Source: Halobacteriovorax sp. DA5
Lineage (GTDB): Bacteria > Bdellovibrionota > Bacteriovoracia > Bacteriovoracales > Bacteriovoracaceae
Assembly: GCF_002903145.1 (NCBI RefSeq)
Contig: NZ_PPDJ01000002.1
Coordinates: 496,001 to 560,000 of the forward strand
Direction: 5' to 3'
DNA length: 64,000 nucleotides
Both the position numbers and the translations under genes were made by a program. Of this stretch, positions 1 to 8,382 are shown in pieces. The stretch's first letter is position 1, and the number at the start of each line of letters is the position of its first letter. A model generated the notes under the pieces. The model was not told where the DNA came from. It ran no database searches and saw only the letters and a program-made list of their open reading frames with translations.

Positions 1-977
1 TTCGCTTTCAATATCGCTTTGGAGCAAAAACACCAAGAAAAGTTGAAGATGCCTTTGGTGGGAAACGTACAGGAAGTATTGCTGGACGCATCTGCATCGA
101 TCGCAACTTAAATGGAACTTGTGAAGACTTTGAAAAAGGTGTTGAAGGCTTAAGCATTTATAGTGTTACAGGAAGCGCAACAACTGACAAAGACGGTAAA
201 TATCTAATTAATGAGCTTAAGCCAGATATTGATCATATCTCCCTTATAGAGAGACAGGTTACGGCAAAATCACTTGAGTCGTCGGAGTATTATAAAGGAA
301 CAAAAGTTCTTAAGAATCAAACGGTGTACGTTGATTTTGCACTTAAAGAAATCTCTACGATTAATACATTCTCTTACAATGATATCAATAAGAATGGACG
401 TTATGATAAAGATTTCGATACACTTATAGGAGATATTACTTATCAATTAATCGATGAAAATAATGAAATCATCCCTATTAGTGGTAAGTCTTTAAATACA
501 ATTAACTATTCACGTCTTCGAAATGGACAGTATAAATTGAGTGCAGTAGCAAACTCTTCTATTTACAAAGATATTCAAAAGGAAGTTACTCTTGATCTTC
601 CTAGAGACAATATGCAAACCGTGACATTTGCTTTTGAGCTAATTGATGTGGATACACTTCCAATTCAAGACCTAATCATTACAGAATTTGACAATAGTAT
701 TATTAGTGCACCTAAGTTTAATGCTCTTCTAACCCTTGATTCGGCAGAAACTGAATATAATATTCTTTCAAATATTTCGGTAAAACTTGACGGCTATCAA
801 GTTGATATCGAAACGCAAGAGGTATATTCCGGACTGTGGGATATCAATCTTGACCTTAAAAATCTTATCTCATTGATAAGTCAAAAGAATGAGATCACGA
901 TTGATATTGAATTAGAAAATGAAAACGGTGAAAAGTTACAAATAAGAAGAGTAAGAAACCTCTTTTACAATAATTAA
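1..977 (+). CDS. C-terminal part of an outer-membrane usher-like protein (5' truncated)
   Basis: The reading frame is open from the window edge (first complete codon at base 3), so the ATG at 324 is internal and the gene begins upstream. The first residues (RFQYRFGAK) look like a last beta-barrel strand. Two compact beta-sandwich units of SdrD-B/transthyretin type follow: GRICIDRNLNGTCEDFEKG with TTDKDGKY at about bases 90-200, and FSYNDINKNGRYDKDF at about 372-420. Such repeats occur at the C-termini of some fimbrial ushers and surface proteins. The next gene looks like a periplasmic pilus chaperone and the two after it like exported subunits, so an usher role is inferred from context. A large adhesin is the alternative. 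Confidence 0.6.
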   Translation, partial: RFQYRFGAKTPRKVEDAFGGKRTGSIAGRICIDRNLNGTCEDFEKGVEGLSIYSVTGSATTDKDGKYLINELKPDIDHISLIERQVTAKSLESSEYYKGTKVLKNQTVYVDFALKEISTINTFSYNDINKNGRYDKDFDTLIGDITYQLIDENNEIIPISGKSLNTINYSRLRNGQYKLSAVANSSIYKDIQKEVTLDLPRDNMQTVTFAFELIDVDTLPIQDLIITEFDNSIISAPKFNALLTLDSAETEYNILSNISVKLDGYQVDIETQEVYSGLWDINLDLKNLISLISQKNEITIDIELENENGEKLQIRRVRNLFYNN

Positions 978-990
978 AAGGTTATAAGTA

Positions 991-1887
991 ATGAAAATAT
1001 TTTTAACTCTCATTCTACTTTGTGCAAACCTTACGGCTTCAGCTTGTCTTGTTCTACAAAAAGATGACAATGGCAAGAAGTCTCACCCCGCAATCAAGCA
1101 CTACCTTGAAGGTGGAGATAAGAAGCGTGAAATCGTTGTTAAAAATGTGAGCAATGACACATGTCAATTCATAATCACTAAAACAGAGCTCATCCAATCA
1201 AGAGATGGAAGCTATAGCTACCTCCCTTATAAAATTGGTCAGGATGTACCGTTCTCACTAGCACCATTTATGTCTCTTCTCGATGAAAAAGGAATTGAAA
1301 GCTTTTCCATTGAGCAAAGACTGGCCCCAGGCGAAGTAAGACACTACGGCCTACAAATTAATATTCCTATCGATCAAAACACTGGGAGCTTTCAGGCCGG
1401 CTACAAAATTGATTACCTAAATGGATCAACGTCTTTTATCGTTGGAGAAATTTACTATTCAACAAAGCAGACACAAGTATCACCTCAATTGAGATTTTTA
1501 AAATTTGATAAAAAGAAGAAGAAACTTGCATACGCTGTAGCAAACAAAGGTAATGCTTATACTTTCTTTACAATGAATTTGATCTACACTGATCCAATGA
1601 CTGGTTTTGAATCACGCGGAGTTGTGGATGAGGAAGAGCTGTATCTTTTCAAGGCAAATATTAGAAACCACTTACTTCCCGGAGGAAAGACGATCCTTTC
1701 GGAAATAAGTTTAAAGTCACATATTAGAGGATTGAAGAAACAATTTGAAGAGCAATTCCCGGGACAGGAATTTCCTGAGGTTTTAAATCTTACGGCCATT
1801 CCTCTGTATGGCATAGACTACGAAAACTGGCAAAATCATAAAAATATACCGTTAGGATTAAAATCAGTAATGATTCAAACTAATTAA
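991..1887 (+). CDS. Periplasmic pilus chaperone-like protein
   Basis: 298 aa with a Sec signal peptide (MKIFLTLILLCANLTASA). The mature part has the PapD-like pattern: a first beta domain with an N-V-S-N-D-x-C turn, a long hydrophobic stretch near FSIEQRLAPGEVRHYGLQI that resembles the F1-G1 donor-strand region, then a second beta domain. PapD-type chaperones hold pilin subunits in the periplasm and deliver them to the usher. The gene starts 13 bp after the usher-like gene and 18 bp before an exported subunit candidate, so the set looks like one operon. The assignment rests on pattern and context and I see no diagnostic catalytic motif; moderate confidence. Confidence 0.5.
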   Translation: MKIFLTLILLCANLTASACLVLQKDDNGKKSHPAIKHYLEGGDKKREIVVKNVSNDTCQFIITKTELIQSRDGSYSYLPYKIGQDVPFSLAPFMSLLDEKGIESFSIEQRLAPGEVRHYGLQINIPIDQNTGSFQAGYKIDYLNGSTSFIVGEIYYSTKQTQVSPQLRFLKFDKKKKKLAYAVANKGNAYTFFTMNLIYTDPMTGFESRGVVDEEELYLFKANIRNHLLPGGKTILSEISLKSHIRGLKKQFEEQFPGQEFPEVLNLTAIPLYGIDYENWQNHKNIPLGLKSVMIQTN

Positions 1888-1905
1888 TCAACTTAAGGAG
1901 AAGAC

Positions 1906-2592
1906 ATGAAATTAATTAAACTTGTAACACTTGCTTCGGCACTTAGCTTCAGCTCTTTTGCAGCAGATTCTACTGCAAATGGGTCAATCACACTTTCTGG
2001 TGGTTTTTCACCGAAAGTAAATAGTGTATCGATTGCACTAGTTGACTGTGGTCAAGACGTATCTTTTAACGACTGTGATGCTACACTTGAATCGACAAGT
2101 TTTGGAACTCACACTCAAAATGCATCTCTACCTCTTGGTACTTTAGATGGTGAATCGAATATTAGATATGTGAAGTTCGAGATCAAATCAAAGATGCTAC
2201 TTTTCAAAAATGACTACCTAAAGATCTCTAAGTCACTAACTTCATCTGCGAATGATGTATCAGTAGCACTTGAAAAAATGATCTTTGTTTCAGCTGGTCT
2301 AGGTTCTTACGGTCAACAAACTCTTGGTGCAGGAAGTGCGACTCTTGCAGCAGGTGATATTATGGTAGACACTAAGAAAGATATCACTGACGTAGCGTCT
2401 GAAGTATACAACTCATCCGCAGCTAACCCAGGTGTAGCGAACGCAAAAGTTCTTTCAGCTCTAGTAGATAACTCAGCACTTACAGTAAGAGGGATTATTT
2501 CTCTTGAAGCAGGTGACGAGGCAACATCAAGCAATTTTTCAGCAGTGATCAATGTTGCTTTCACTGGTGTTGATGGGAACGAAGCTCCTTAA
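1906..2592 (+). CDS. Exported structural subunit candidate of the chaperone-usher-like cluster
   Basis: 228 aa, preceded by a strong ribosome site (AAGGAG, 8 nt before ATG). It has a signal peptide ending at SFA-ADST and a mature protein rich in Ser, Thr, Ala and Val with alternating beta-strand character. Two cysteines lie close together (VDCGQDVSFNDCDA). The composition fits a secreted beta-rich subunit such as a major pilin. I do not recognise a family. The best initiation signal of the cluster belongs to this gene, which would suit an abundant subunit. Its stop overlaps the next start (TAATG). Confidence 0.5.
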   Translation: MKLIKLVTLASALSFSSFAADSTANGSITLSGGFSPKVNSVSIALVDCGQDVSFNDCDATLESTSFGTHTQNASLPLGTLDGESNIRYVKFEIKSKMLLFKNDYLKISKSLTSSANDVSVALEKMIFVSAGLGSYGQQTLGAGSATLAAGDIMVDTKKDITDVASEVYNSSAANPGVANAKVLSALVDNSALTVRGIISLEAGDEATSSNFSAVINVAFTGVDGNEAP

Positions 2593-3518
2593 TGATTAAA
2601 AGCATAACTCTCACATTCTCACTTCTTATTGCATTAAGCGTATATGCAACTTGTAATATGAGTGGCTCTTTTGGATGTGAGAGTTATACAGATAATGGCC
2701 TTAATGGGCTTGTCCTCGATCCGTGGCAAGTTTATGAAGGCCGCTATTCCTGTGCCTCATGGTTTAGCTCAAACTATGACTACGACATTGAAGATATTAG
2801 TGTACAAGCAGGAATGACACTTGAGATAAGTTTTAAGACAGATACAAGTGAAGAACTAGATATTAAAGCCGTTACATCAAATGGCGTAAGACATATTCAA
2901 AGAGTTAGAAATCAAATCGTCTATGACGCTGTCGATGGAGGTCGCTGGTATTGGCAGACATACCGCTACACGTTTACAGGTAAATCGACAACACTTAGAC
3001 ATTTAAGAATAAGAATCCCGTCTTTTACTAATATTGATGATTTTGAATGGGTACTTGGTAATGGATCAGGTGGAATCTCTGATGGACGCTATCTTCAATT
3101 AAAAGATCAAGCACACTTTAATTATACAATTTCAGAGGAAGACCTTTTCTCACCTGTTCCTAAAACTTGGAGCCTTGAACTAGAAGGTGTCTTTGGTGCA
3201 AATGATGAGGCGCTAATAAGCCTGGCCCCTCGAAGTATTACCCCTATCTACTATCCAACTTGTGAATCAATTATCGACTCACTTATTATCGTGGCACCTA
3301 GTGAGAGCGGATCTGATTCTTTCTCAATAGAATGTGAAGAAATCCCTTTTCCCCTCACATCACGCTTTCCTTATCTTACAATTAAGAATAACACAGCAAA
3401 GAGTTATTGCTCTGCCATTAACTTTTCAATACAGACTAATTTTAACCTATCAATTTCAGATGATATCCAATCAACTGACTACGTCGAAGTATTCGATATT
3501 ATTACAGAATTCAACTAA
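2592..3518 (+). CDS. Exported beta-rich protein, tip adhesin candidate
   Basis: 308 aa with signal peptide MIKSITLTFSLLIALSVYA. Mature protein is beta-rich and contains about seven cysteines (CNMSGSFGC near the N-terminus, others near ESI and EEI), as in disulfide-stabilised extracellular proteins. Its ATG overlaps the previous stop codon, so translation is probably coupled. As the last and largest secreted product in the row it could be a tip adhesin, but this is inferred from position only. No family recognised. A 7-bp hairpin at 3555-3573 lies behind it without a good U tract. Confidence 0.45.
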   Translation: MIKSITLTFSLLIALSVYATCNMSGSFGCESYTDNGLNGLVLDPWQVYEGRYSCASWFSSNYDYDIEDISVQAGMTLEISFKTDTSEELDIKAVTSNGVRHIQRVRNQIVYDAVDGGRWYWQTYRYTFTGKSTTLRHLRIRIPSFTNIDDFEWVLGNGSGGISDGRYLQLKDQAHFNYTISEEDLFSPVPKTWSLELEGVFGANDEALISLAPRSITPIYYPTCESIIDSLIIVAPSESGSDSFSIECEEIPFPLTSRFPYLTIKNNTAKSYCSAINFSIQTNFNLSISDDIQSTDYVEVFDIITEFN

Positions 3519-3617
3519 GAAATAATTTCAGAGCAGCAAGGCCTCACTTGCCTTATCTCATGCAAAATGAGATTTAGTACCTAAATATACAAATAAAAAT
3601 CAGATAGTGAGGATAAT

Positions 3618-3977
3618 ATGAAAAAAGCACTTTTATCACTAGTGTGTCTACTAACACTTAATACGCAAGCAGGAATTTCAATTGGACTTCCTCCAGGAAT
3701 GAGTATGCCAGACTTCGATTCAATCGAACAATCACAGCGTGTATTCAAAGAGACCGTTGAAGAATTAATTTCAAGCGAAGAAGTTAATTTAATTGTAGCA
3801 ACAGTTGAAGAAAGCTATCTTACAACTTGTCTTGTACAACCTGAAAAAACAACATCTGCTCTTTCGAATTTTTATCTTCGTTATAAATGTGAAGGTACTA
3901 CAGATCTTAAACTTGTGATCGCAGCAAAGAAGAGAAAAGGCGTTGTAAAAGTAAAAAACTATAAAGTTAAGTTCTAA
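3618..3977 (+). CDS. Small exported protein of unknown function
   Basis: 119 aa with signal peptide MKKALLSLVCLLTLNTQA. The mature part is mostly helical then beta, with two cysteines (TTCLVQ and YKCEGT) and a lysine-rich C-terminus (KKRKGVVKVKNYKVKF). It is transcribed with or just after the chaperone-usher-like genes and is closed by a strong terminator at 3991. No family recognised. A shadow reading frame on the opposite strand has no export signal or ribosome site. Confidence 0.55.
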   Translation: MKKALLSLVCLLTLNTQAGISIGLPPGMSMPDFDSIEQSQRVFKETVEELISSEEVNLIVATVEESYLTTCLVQPEKTTSALSNFYLRYKCEGTTDLKLVIAAKKRKGVVKVKNYKVKF

Positions 3978-3990
3978 AGAATAGAAAAAC

Positions 3991-4016
3991 AAAGGCCAGC
4001 TAAGCTGGCCTTTTTA
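3991..4016 (+). terminator. Rho-independent terminator
   Basis: Perfect hairpin: AAGGCCAGC, loop TAA, GCTGGCCTT, followed by a T tract. It ends the upstream cluster and insulates it from the TPP riboswitch leader that starts about 40 bp later. Confidence 0.9.
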
Positions 4017-4057
4017 TTTGCCCTTTTAATTATATTAATGTAATTAATACGAAAATT

Positions 4058-4150
4058 TACCCAAGGGAGCTGCACCATAATGTGGCTGAGAATAACGGAT
4101 TTGGCCGTCAAACCTTTTAACTTGATCCAGGTAATGCTGGCGTAAGGAGA
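4058..4150 (+). promoter_or_regulatory. TPP riboswitch (THI element)
   Basis: The conserved TPP aptamer blocks are present in order: GGCTGAGA at 4083-4090, a P3a-type insertion hairpin ACGG..CCGT at 4095-4109, CCTTTTAACTTGATCC at 4113-4128, then GGTAATGCTGGCGTAAGGA to about 4148. P2 can form between AAGG near 4063 and CCTT at 4113. The downstream Shine-Dalgarno (AAGGAG at 4144-4149) is the 3' end of the aptamer itself, so ligand binding probably blocks translation initiation directly. TPP aptamers repress thiamine uptake and synthesis genes. The next gene is a TonB-dependent receptor, so thiamine-type import is the expected job. Confidence 0.92.
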
Positions 4151-4155
4151 CTCAG

Positions 4156-6204
4156 ATGAAAATACTGATATTAGTATTTATTTCCCAACTAACATTCGCA
4201 CAAACAACTTCGGCCAATAGTGACGATGCTATTTATATTTACGGCCTTTTTGAGAAGAAAGAATATTATAGCGACGCTAATAGTACATCACTAAAGACGG
4301 CCAATGACTTTTCACAGCAACAATCAACAGATTTGAGTGAATCATTTAAGTCCGTTCCTAACCTGAATATGGCAAATGGGAGCTCACGTTCTAACTTCTT
4401 TCAAATTAGAGGAATTGGCGAGAGGTCAGCTTACGAAGGTATATCAAACTACTCGGTAGGACTGATGGTTGATGAAATCGACTATACTGGAGTTTCAGGA
4501 ACAACAAACCTGAATGGTATTAAGCAATTAGAAGTATACAAAGGGCCTCAGGCCACACGTTTTGGTCCAAGTGCAATGGCCGGAATGATTCATCTAAAGT
4601 CTCAAGACCCGACTCAGGAATCGAAGTTTAAAACATATCTTTCATATGAATCATTTAATACATGGGAAGAGAGCATTAGCTACTCAGGTATGCTTAATTC
4701 TTCAACAGGGATGACACTAAGCCTAACGAAGAGAGACAGTGATGGCTTCATGAAAAATGAATACCTCAAACGCAATGATACAAATGGACAAGATGAATTA
4801 AATATTCGTACAAGTCTAGTTAAAGACTTTATCGATTCAACTCTTACTTTTGGACTTCACTACTTTGATAAGGCAAACGGTTATGATGCTTTTGTGCAAG
4901 ATAATAGCTACACAACTCGTTCAGACAAACCAGGAAAGGATAAGAGTGAAACTCTTGGCCAGTACCTAAAATACGAAAAGGATCTTAGTGCAAACTTAGC
5001 AAGCACAACAATTCTTACCCACTTTAAAAATAACTCATACTATAGCTATGATGAAGACTGGGGTAACAACCCTTACTGGAATACAATCCCAGGTTGGAAT
5101 GCTGATTACGACTACAATATTGAATTCCCAAGAAAGCGCGAAGACTTTACTATTGATCAACGACTATCATCAAAAAGAAGTACTATCGGTGTTTATCTAA
5201 AATCATCTAACGAAGACTTCAAAGAAATTGGCTACGAAGATTCAGCGGTTAGAAAAAGTATCGATGGAGAAGTTGACACTAAACTAGTCTCAATCTATGC
5301 CGAGCAAACGAAAGACCTAAGTAAAACAGTTGAAATAAATTATGGTGGCCGTATCGAATATCGCAATGTCGAATTTGAAGCGCAAGAAAGTGGAACAGAA
5401 ACAAAACTTTCACCAGAAGATTTAATGTATGGCCTAAATATCACACTATCTAAGAAAGGCCTCCTTGGAGATCTTGCATACTTAAAACTATCTAAGGGGT
5501 ATAAACCTGGTGGAATCAATACACAGTCAGCAGTCCCTGATACACGTAAAGAATTTAGACCTGAGGATCTTTACTCATTTGAACTTGGTCAAAAATATCA
5601 TTTAAAAGAAAAAGGAATTTCACTAAGTAGTTCTCTTTTTTTCATGTACCGAAATAATGCTCAAGTAAAAACGTCATTTCAGGATGATCCAATGGATCCT
5701 AGCTCATTTACTTTCTATACAGATAACGCCGCAAGTGGATTTAATTACGGAGCAGAAATTGAAGCAAGTCTTGAGAAACCATATGGCCTAAATCTTTCTT
5801 CAGGTCTTGGTCTACTTGGAACTCGTTATGGTGAATATAATATTGGAACAAGAGATCTCGATGGTAGGCAGATGCCTCATGCTCCAAATTACCAAGTTAA
5901 CCTTAATTTAAATTACAAGTACAAGAACGGTATGTATTGGGATGTTAACTTCTATGCCTCTGATGATTTTTATTTTTCAAACTCTCACGACTTAAGGTCA
6001 ACGGCCTATCAATTAGTAGATACGAAGGTTGGTTATCGTTATAAGTCTTTAGATGTCTCAATTTGGTGCAAGAATATCTTTGATGAAATATACTCACTTC
6101 GTGGTTACTATTTCGCCAATATGCCTCCAGCGTGGCAAGACGACCTCTATACACAAAAAGAGGCACCACGTAGCTATGGTATTAGTGCAAGCTATGAGTT
6201 CTAA
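4156..6204 (+). CDS. TonB-dependent receptor, probable thiamine (TPP) uptake
   Basis: 682 aa, a normal length for a TonB-dependent outer-membrane receptor. It has a signal peptide to about residue 15, a possible TonB box (DAIYIYG, residues 24-30), a plug domain (SFKSVPNLNM, FQIRGIG, LEVYKGPQATRFGPSAMAG, about 63-155), then a 22-strand-type barrel ending YGISASYEF with the usual C-terminal aromatic residue. Substrate is not readable from the protein. The TPP riboswitch in its leader makes thiamine or a thiamine phosphate the likely cargo (inference). The stop codon overlaps the stop of the convergent gene at 6201. Confidence 0.9.
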   Translation: MKILILVFISQLTFAQTTSANSDDAIYIYGLFEKKEYYSDANSTSLKTANDFSQQQSTDLSESFKSVPNLNMANGSSRSNFFQIRGIGERSAYEGISNYSVGLMVDEIDYTGVSGTTNLNGIKQLEVYKGPQATRFGPSAMAGMIHLKSQDPTQESKFKTYLSYESFNTWEESISYSGMLNSSTGMTLSLTKRDSDGFMKNEYLKRNDTNGQDELNIRTSLVKDFIDSTLTFGLHYFDKANGYDAFVQDNSYTTRSDKPGKDKSETLGQYLKYEKDLSANLASTTILTHFKNNSYYSYDEDWGNNPYWNTIPGWNADYDYNIEFPRKREDFTIDQRLSSKRSTIGVYLKSSNEDFKEIGYEDSAVRKSIDGEVDTKLVSIYAEQTKDLSKTVEINYGGRIEYRNVEFEAQESGTETKLSPEDLMYGLNITLSKKGLLGDLAYLKLSKGYKPGGINTQSAVPDTRKEFRPEDLYSFELGQKYHLKEKGISLSSSLFFMYRNNAQVKTSFQDDPMDPSSFTFYTDNAASGFNYGAEIEASLEKPYGLNLSSGLGLLGTRYGEYNIGTRDLDGRQMPHAPNYQVNLNLNYKYKNGMYWDVNFYASDDFYFSNSHDLRSTAYQLVDTKVGYRYKSLDVSIWCKNIFDEIYSLRGYYFANMPPAWQDDLYTQKEAPRSYGISASYEF

Positions 6205-7016
6205 AGATAGTCTTTATTTATGCCATAGGCATTAAAAATATGATCATCAGGAGTATGACGATAAAGTTTAAGCTTATTTCTCTCTCGATGTTGCGAAATA
6301 TATTCTTCGTAACAATCATTAGCTTCTAAAACTTGATTCGTGAATACGCCCTGTTGATCAAAAGCAAAGCGCTCAGCACGATACGCATGTTGGGCGCGGT
6401 TTTTCTCTTTTATTTCATAGATCTCATACATTTTGGCCGTTTCGTATTCAGTAAGCTCTTTCATAGGTTCAAGATCGAGTCCAAACAGCTTTTGAAAATC
6501 TTTGAAAGTATTGTAATAAATCATATCGACTTCATACTCTTGTGGAATGAGTTCATCAAGAGCATGTGTCGCTTCATGAACAAAGAAATGCGCGACAAGA
6601 CCTAATTCATCTTCAAGGCCAATGAAAATAGTAGGAGTTTGCATCGTGAAATCAAAAAGAGCTGAAGTTCTATGAGTTAGTCCCCTACGCTCTCTTTCAA
6701 ATTGAGAAAGGTTTTTAATTGCAAGCTTTCCACTATCTAAAAGTGCAGTAATTCTTTCAACAACCTCTTGTCCCATAGCAGTCGTTGAGACCAAAGAAAA
6801 GAGCTCATCTAATTTATAACTTGTCTTATTCAAATGAAATTTTTGGGCCGCACGATTAATTACACAACGAGGGACTTCGGCCCTATGATCTTGTGTACGA
6901 CGACGATATGTTGGGTTATGGTCAATATCAGTACCTAGTCCACCAAAGCCTCCAAGACCACCAAATGAAGCTAAAATATTTAAATTTATTAGCATTAACG
7001 CTAGAGATTTTCCCAT
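6201..7016 (-). CDS. Exported HEATH-motif zinc metalloprotease-like protein
   Basis: 271 aa. N-terminal hydrophobic segment (LALMLINLNILASFGGLGGFGGLG) fits a signal peptide or anchor. The motif HEATHALDEL at about residues 147-156 is a HExxH zinc site with the Glu in the catalytic position; a third ligand may lie in the Glu-rich helix that follows (ELTEYETAKMYEIYEIKEKNRAQHAYRAE region). This suggests an exported zinc peptidase, but no named family is certain. The gene at 62727 has the same style of HExxH site. Convergent with the TonB receptor with overlapping stops. Confidence 0.6.
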   Translation of the reverse strand: MGKSLALMLINLNILASFGGLGGFGGLGTDIDHNPTYRRRTQDHRAEVPRCVINRAAQKFHLNKTSYKLDELFSLVSTTAMGQEVVERITALLDSGKLAIKNLSQFERERRGLTHRTSALFDFTMQTPTIFIGLEDELGLVAHFFVHEATHALDELIPQEYEVDMIYYNTFKDFQKLFGLDLEPMKELTEYETAKMYEIYEIKEKNRAQHAYRAERFAFDQQGVFTNQVLEANDCYEEYISQHRERNKLKLYRHTPDDHIFNAYGINKDYL

Positions 7017-7204
7017 AGTAATTATCCTTTAAGCAGAAGATACCACTCATAAGACGCCTGTGGTCATAATTTGAATATACTTCATATTTGACTATTTTAT
7101 ATACATATTTCAGTAACTTAGCTTAATAAAATACGCCCAGAACTAGACGATTTATGATGATTTGACTAAAACTATAGGATACTAATTTAACGTAAGAGAG
7201 ATTT

Positions 7205-7930
7205 ATGGGAAGAAAATCAGCAAAAATTGCGGCCAAAAAAGGCGCAGCAGACAAGGCCCGTGGGCAAGTATTTACGAGAGCTCTTAAAGATGTATTCTTA
7301 GCATCAAAAAGTGGTAGTGGTGATCCAGATACTAACTTTCTTTTGAAAGTTGCTATTGATCGCTGTAAGAAGTTTAACGTACCAAAAGACAATATCGACC
7401 GTGCGATTAAAAAAGGTCAAGGTGGAGATGGTGCAGGTTACGTTGATATTAATTATGAAGGCTACGGCCCTGGCGGTGTGGCCGTTTTTGTTGAAGCTTC
7501 AACAGATAATAATACAAGAACTGTAGCAAGTGTAAGAAGCTACTTTAACAAGGTTCAAGGATCTCTTGGGCAAACTGGTTCTCTTGAATTCGTATTTAAA
7601 AGAGAAGCGAACTTTCTCGTAAACGAAGAGAATGTTTCTGATAAAGACGAATTTGAACTTGAGATTATTGATGCAGGTGCTGAAGATATCACTCTTGAAG
7701 ATGGTGTTTTTGAAATCATCGCTCCAGTTGAATCTTTTGGTGATATTCAAAAGAAACTACAAGAAATTGGAATTACTCCAGAAGAGGCCAGACTAGAAAG
7801 AGTACCTTTAAATCATAAAGCAATTGATGATGAAGATACTTTAAAGCAATTCGAAAGGTTAATCGATCTTCTTGAGGAAGATGACGATGTTGTTACTGTT
7901 TATCACAACCTAGAAGAATCAGAGGAGTAA
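7205..7930 (+). CDS. yebC: YebC/PmpR family protein
   Basis: 241 aa, the family's full length. Diagnostic blocks are MGRKSAKIAAKKGAADKARG at the N-terminus, DNIDRAIKKGQG, YEGYGPGGVA and the acidic C-terminal domain. YebC proteins were long described as transcriptional regulators; work on bacterial YebC and mitochondrial TACO1 supports a role on the ribosome in translating proline-rich stretches. The start is fixed by the family N-terminus. A small exported protein follows after 3 bp. Confidence 0.95.
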   Translation: MGRKSAKIAAKKGAADKARGQVFTRALKDVFLASKSGSGDPDTNFLLKVAIDRCKKFNVPKDNIDRAIKKGQGGDGAGYVDINYEGYGPGGVAVFVEASTDNNTRTVASVRSYFNKVQGSLGQTGSLEFVFKREANFLVNEENVSDKDEFELEIIDAGAEDITLEDGVFEIIAPVESFGDIQKKLQEIGITPEEARLERVPLNHKAIDDEDTLKQFERLIDLLEEDDDVVTVYHNLEESEE

Positions 7931-7933
7931 TCC

Positions 7934-8344
7934 ATGAAAAAAATAATTATAGCTCTAATCACTCTTCTTGCGACTGCTGGCGCCTCAGACTTTAAAGTAG
8001 AAAAAGATCTTGCAAAGAATCTATTTCTTTCACTAGAGTCAACAGTTACACCAGATTGTAGTGGAAATAAGTGCACAATTGATCTCGATCAAATCTTTTG
8101 TACTCAATTATTTAAAAAGACAAAATGTACAGTAGGTGCTTTCTCAAATGGTGACATTCTTGTTAAGACAGTAAAGGGTGACGAGGCACAAGATATCTCG
8201 GACGCTTTATACGATATTAGCGAAGCCACTTGTTCATCAGACAAAGATGCCTGTGGAATTCACTTCTACAATGTAACTTGCGAAGAAAAATCTAGGCTAG
8301 TATTTAAATCTTATAAATGTCATTTAAGTGACCTAAGAAAGTAA
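7934..8344 (+). CDS. Small exported cysteine-rich protein
   Basis: 136 aa with signal peptide MKKIIIALITLLATAGA. The mature part contains eight cysteines (DCSGNKC, IFC, TKC, ATC, DAC, VTC, YKC), which would allow four disulfides and suits a periplasmic or secreted protein. It begins 3 bp after the yebC stop and is closed by the terminator at 8352, so it is co-transcribed with yebC, although a functional link is not obvious. No family recognised. Confidence 0.6.
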   Translation: MKKIIIALITLLATAGASDFKVEKDLAKNLFLSLESTVTPDCSGNKCTIDLDQIFCTQLFKKTKCTVGAFSNGDILVKTVKGDEAQDISDALYDISEATCSSDKDACGIHFYNVTCEEKSRLVFKSYKCHLSDLRK

Positions 8345-8351
8345 TTATAAT

Positions 8352-8378
8352 AAAGGGATCCTACTGGATCCCTTTTTT
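8352..8378 (+). terminator. Rho-independent terminator after yebC operon
   Basis: Perfect 10-bp stem AAAGGGATCC / GGATCCCTTT with loop TACT, followed by T residues. On the other strand the A-rich 5' side gives T residues too, so it may also end the convergent dehydrogenase transcript. Confidence 0.9.
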
Positions 8379-8382
8379 AATG

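Noticed and set aside
1584..1814. Minus-strand frame opposite the chaperone-like gene
   Set aside because: No ribosome site or conserved feature; the plus-strand frame has a signal peptide and operon context.
3555..3573. Terminator after the 308-aa exported protein
   Set aside because: A neat 7-bp hairpin, but the T tract is too poor; readthrough to the 3618 gene seems likely.
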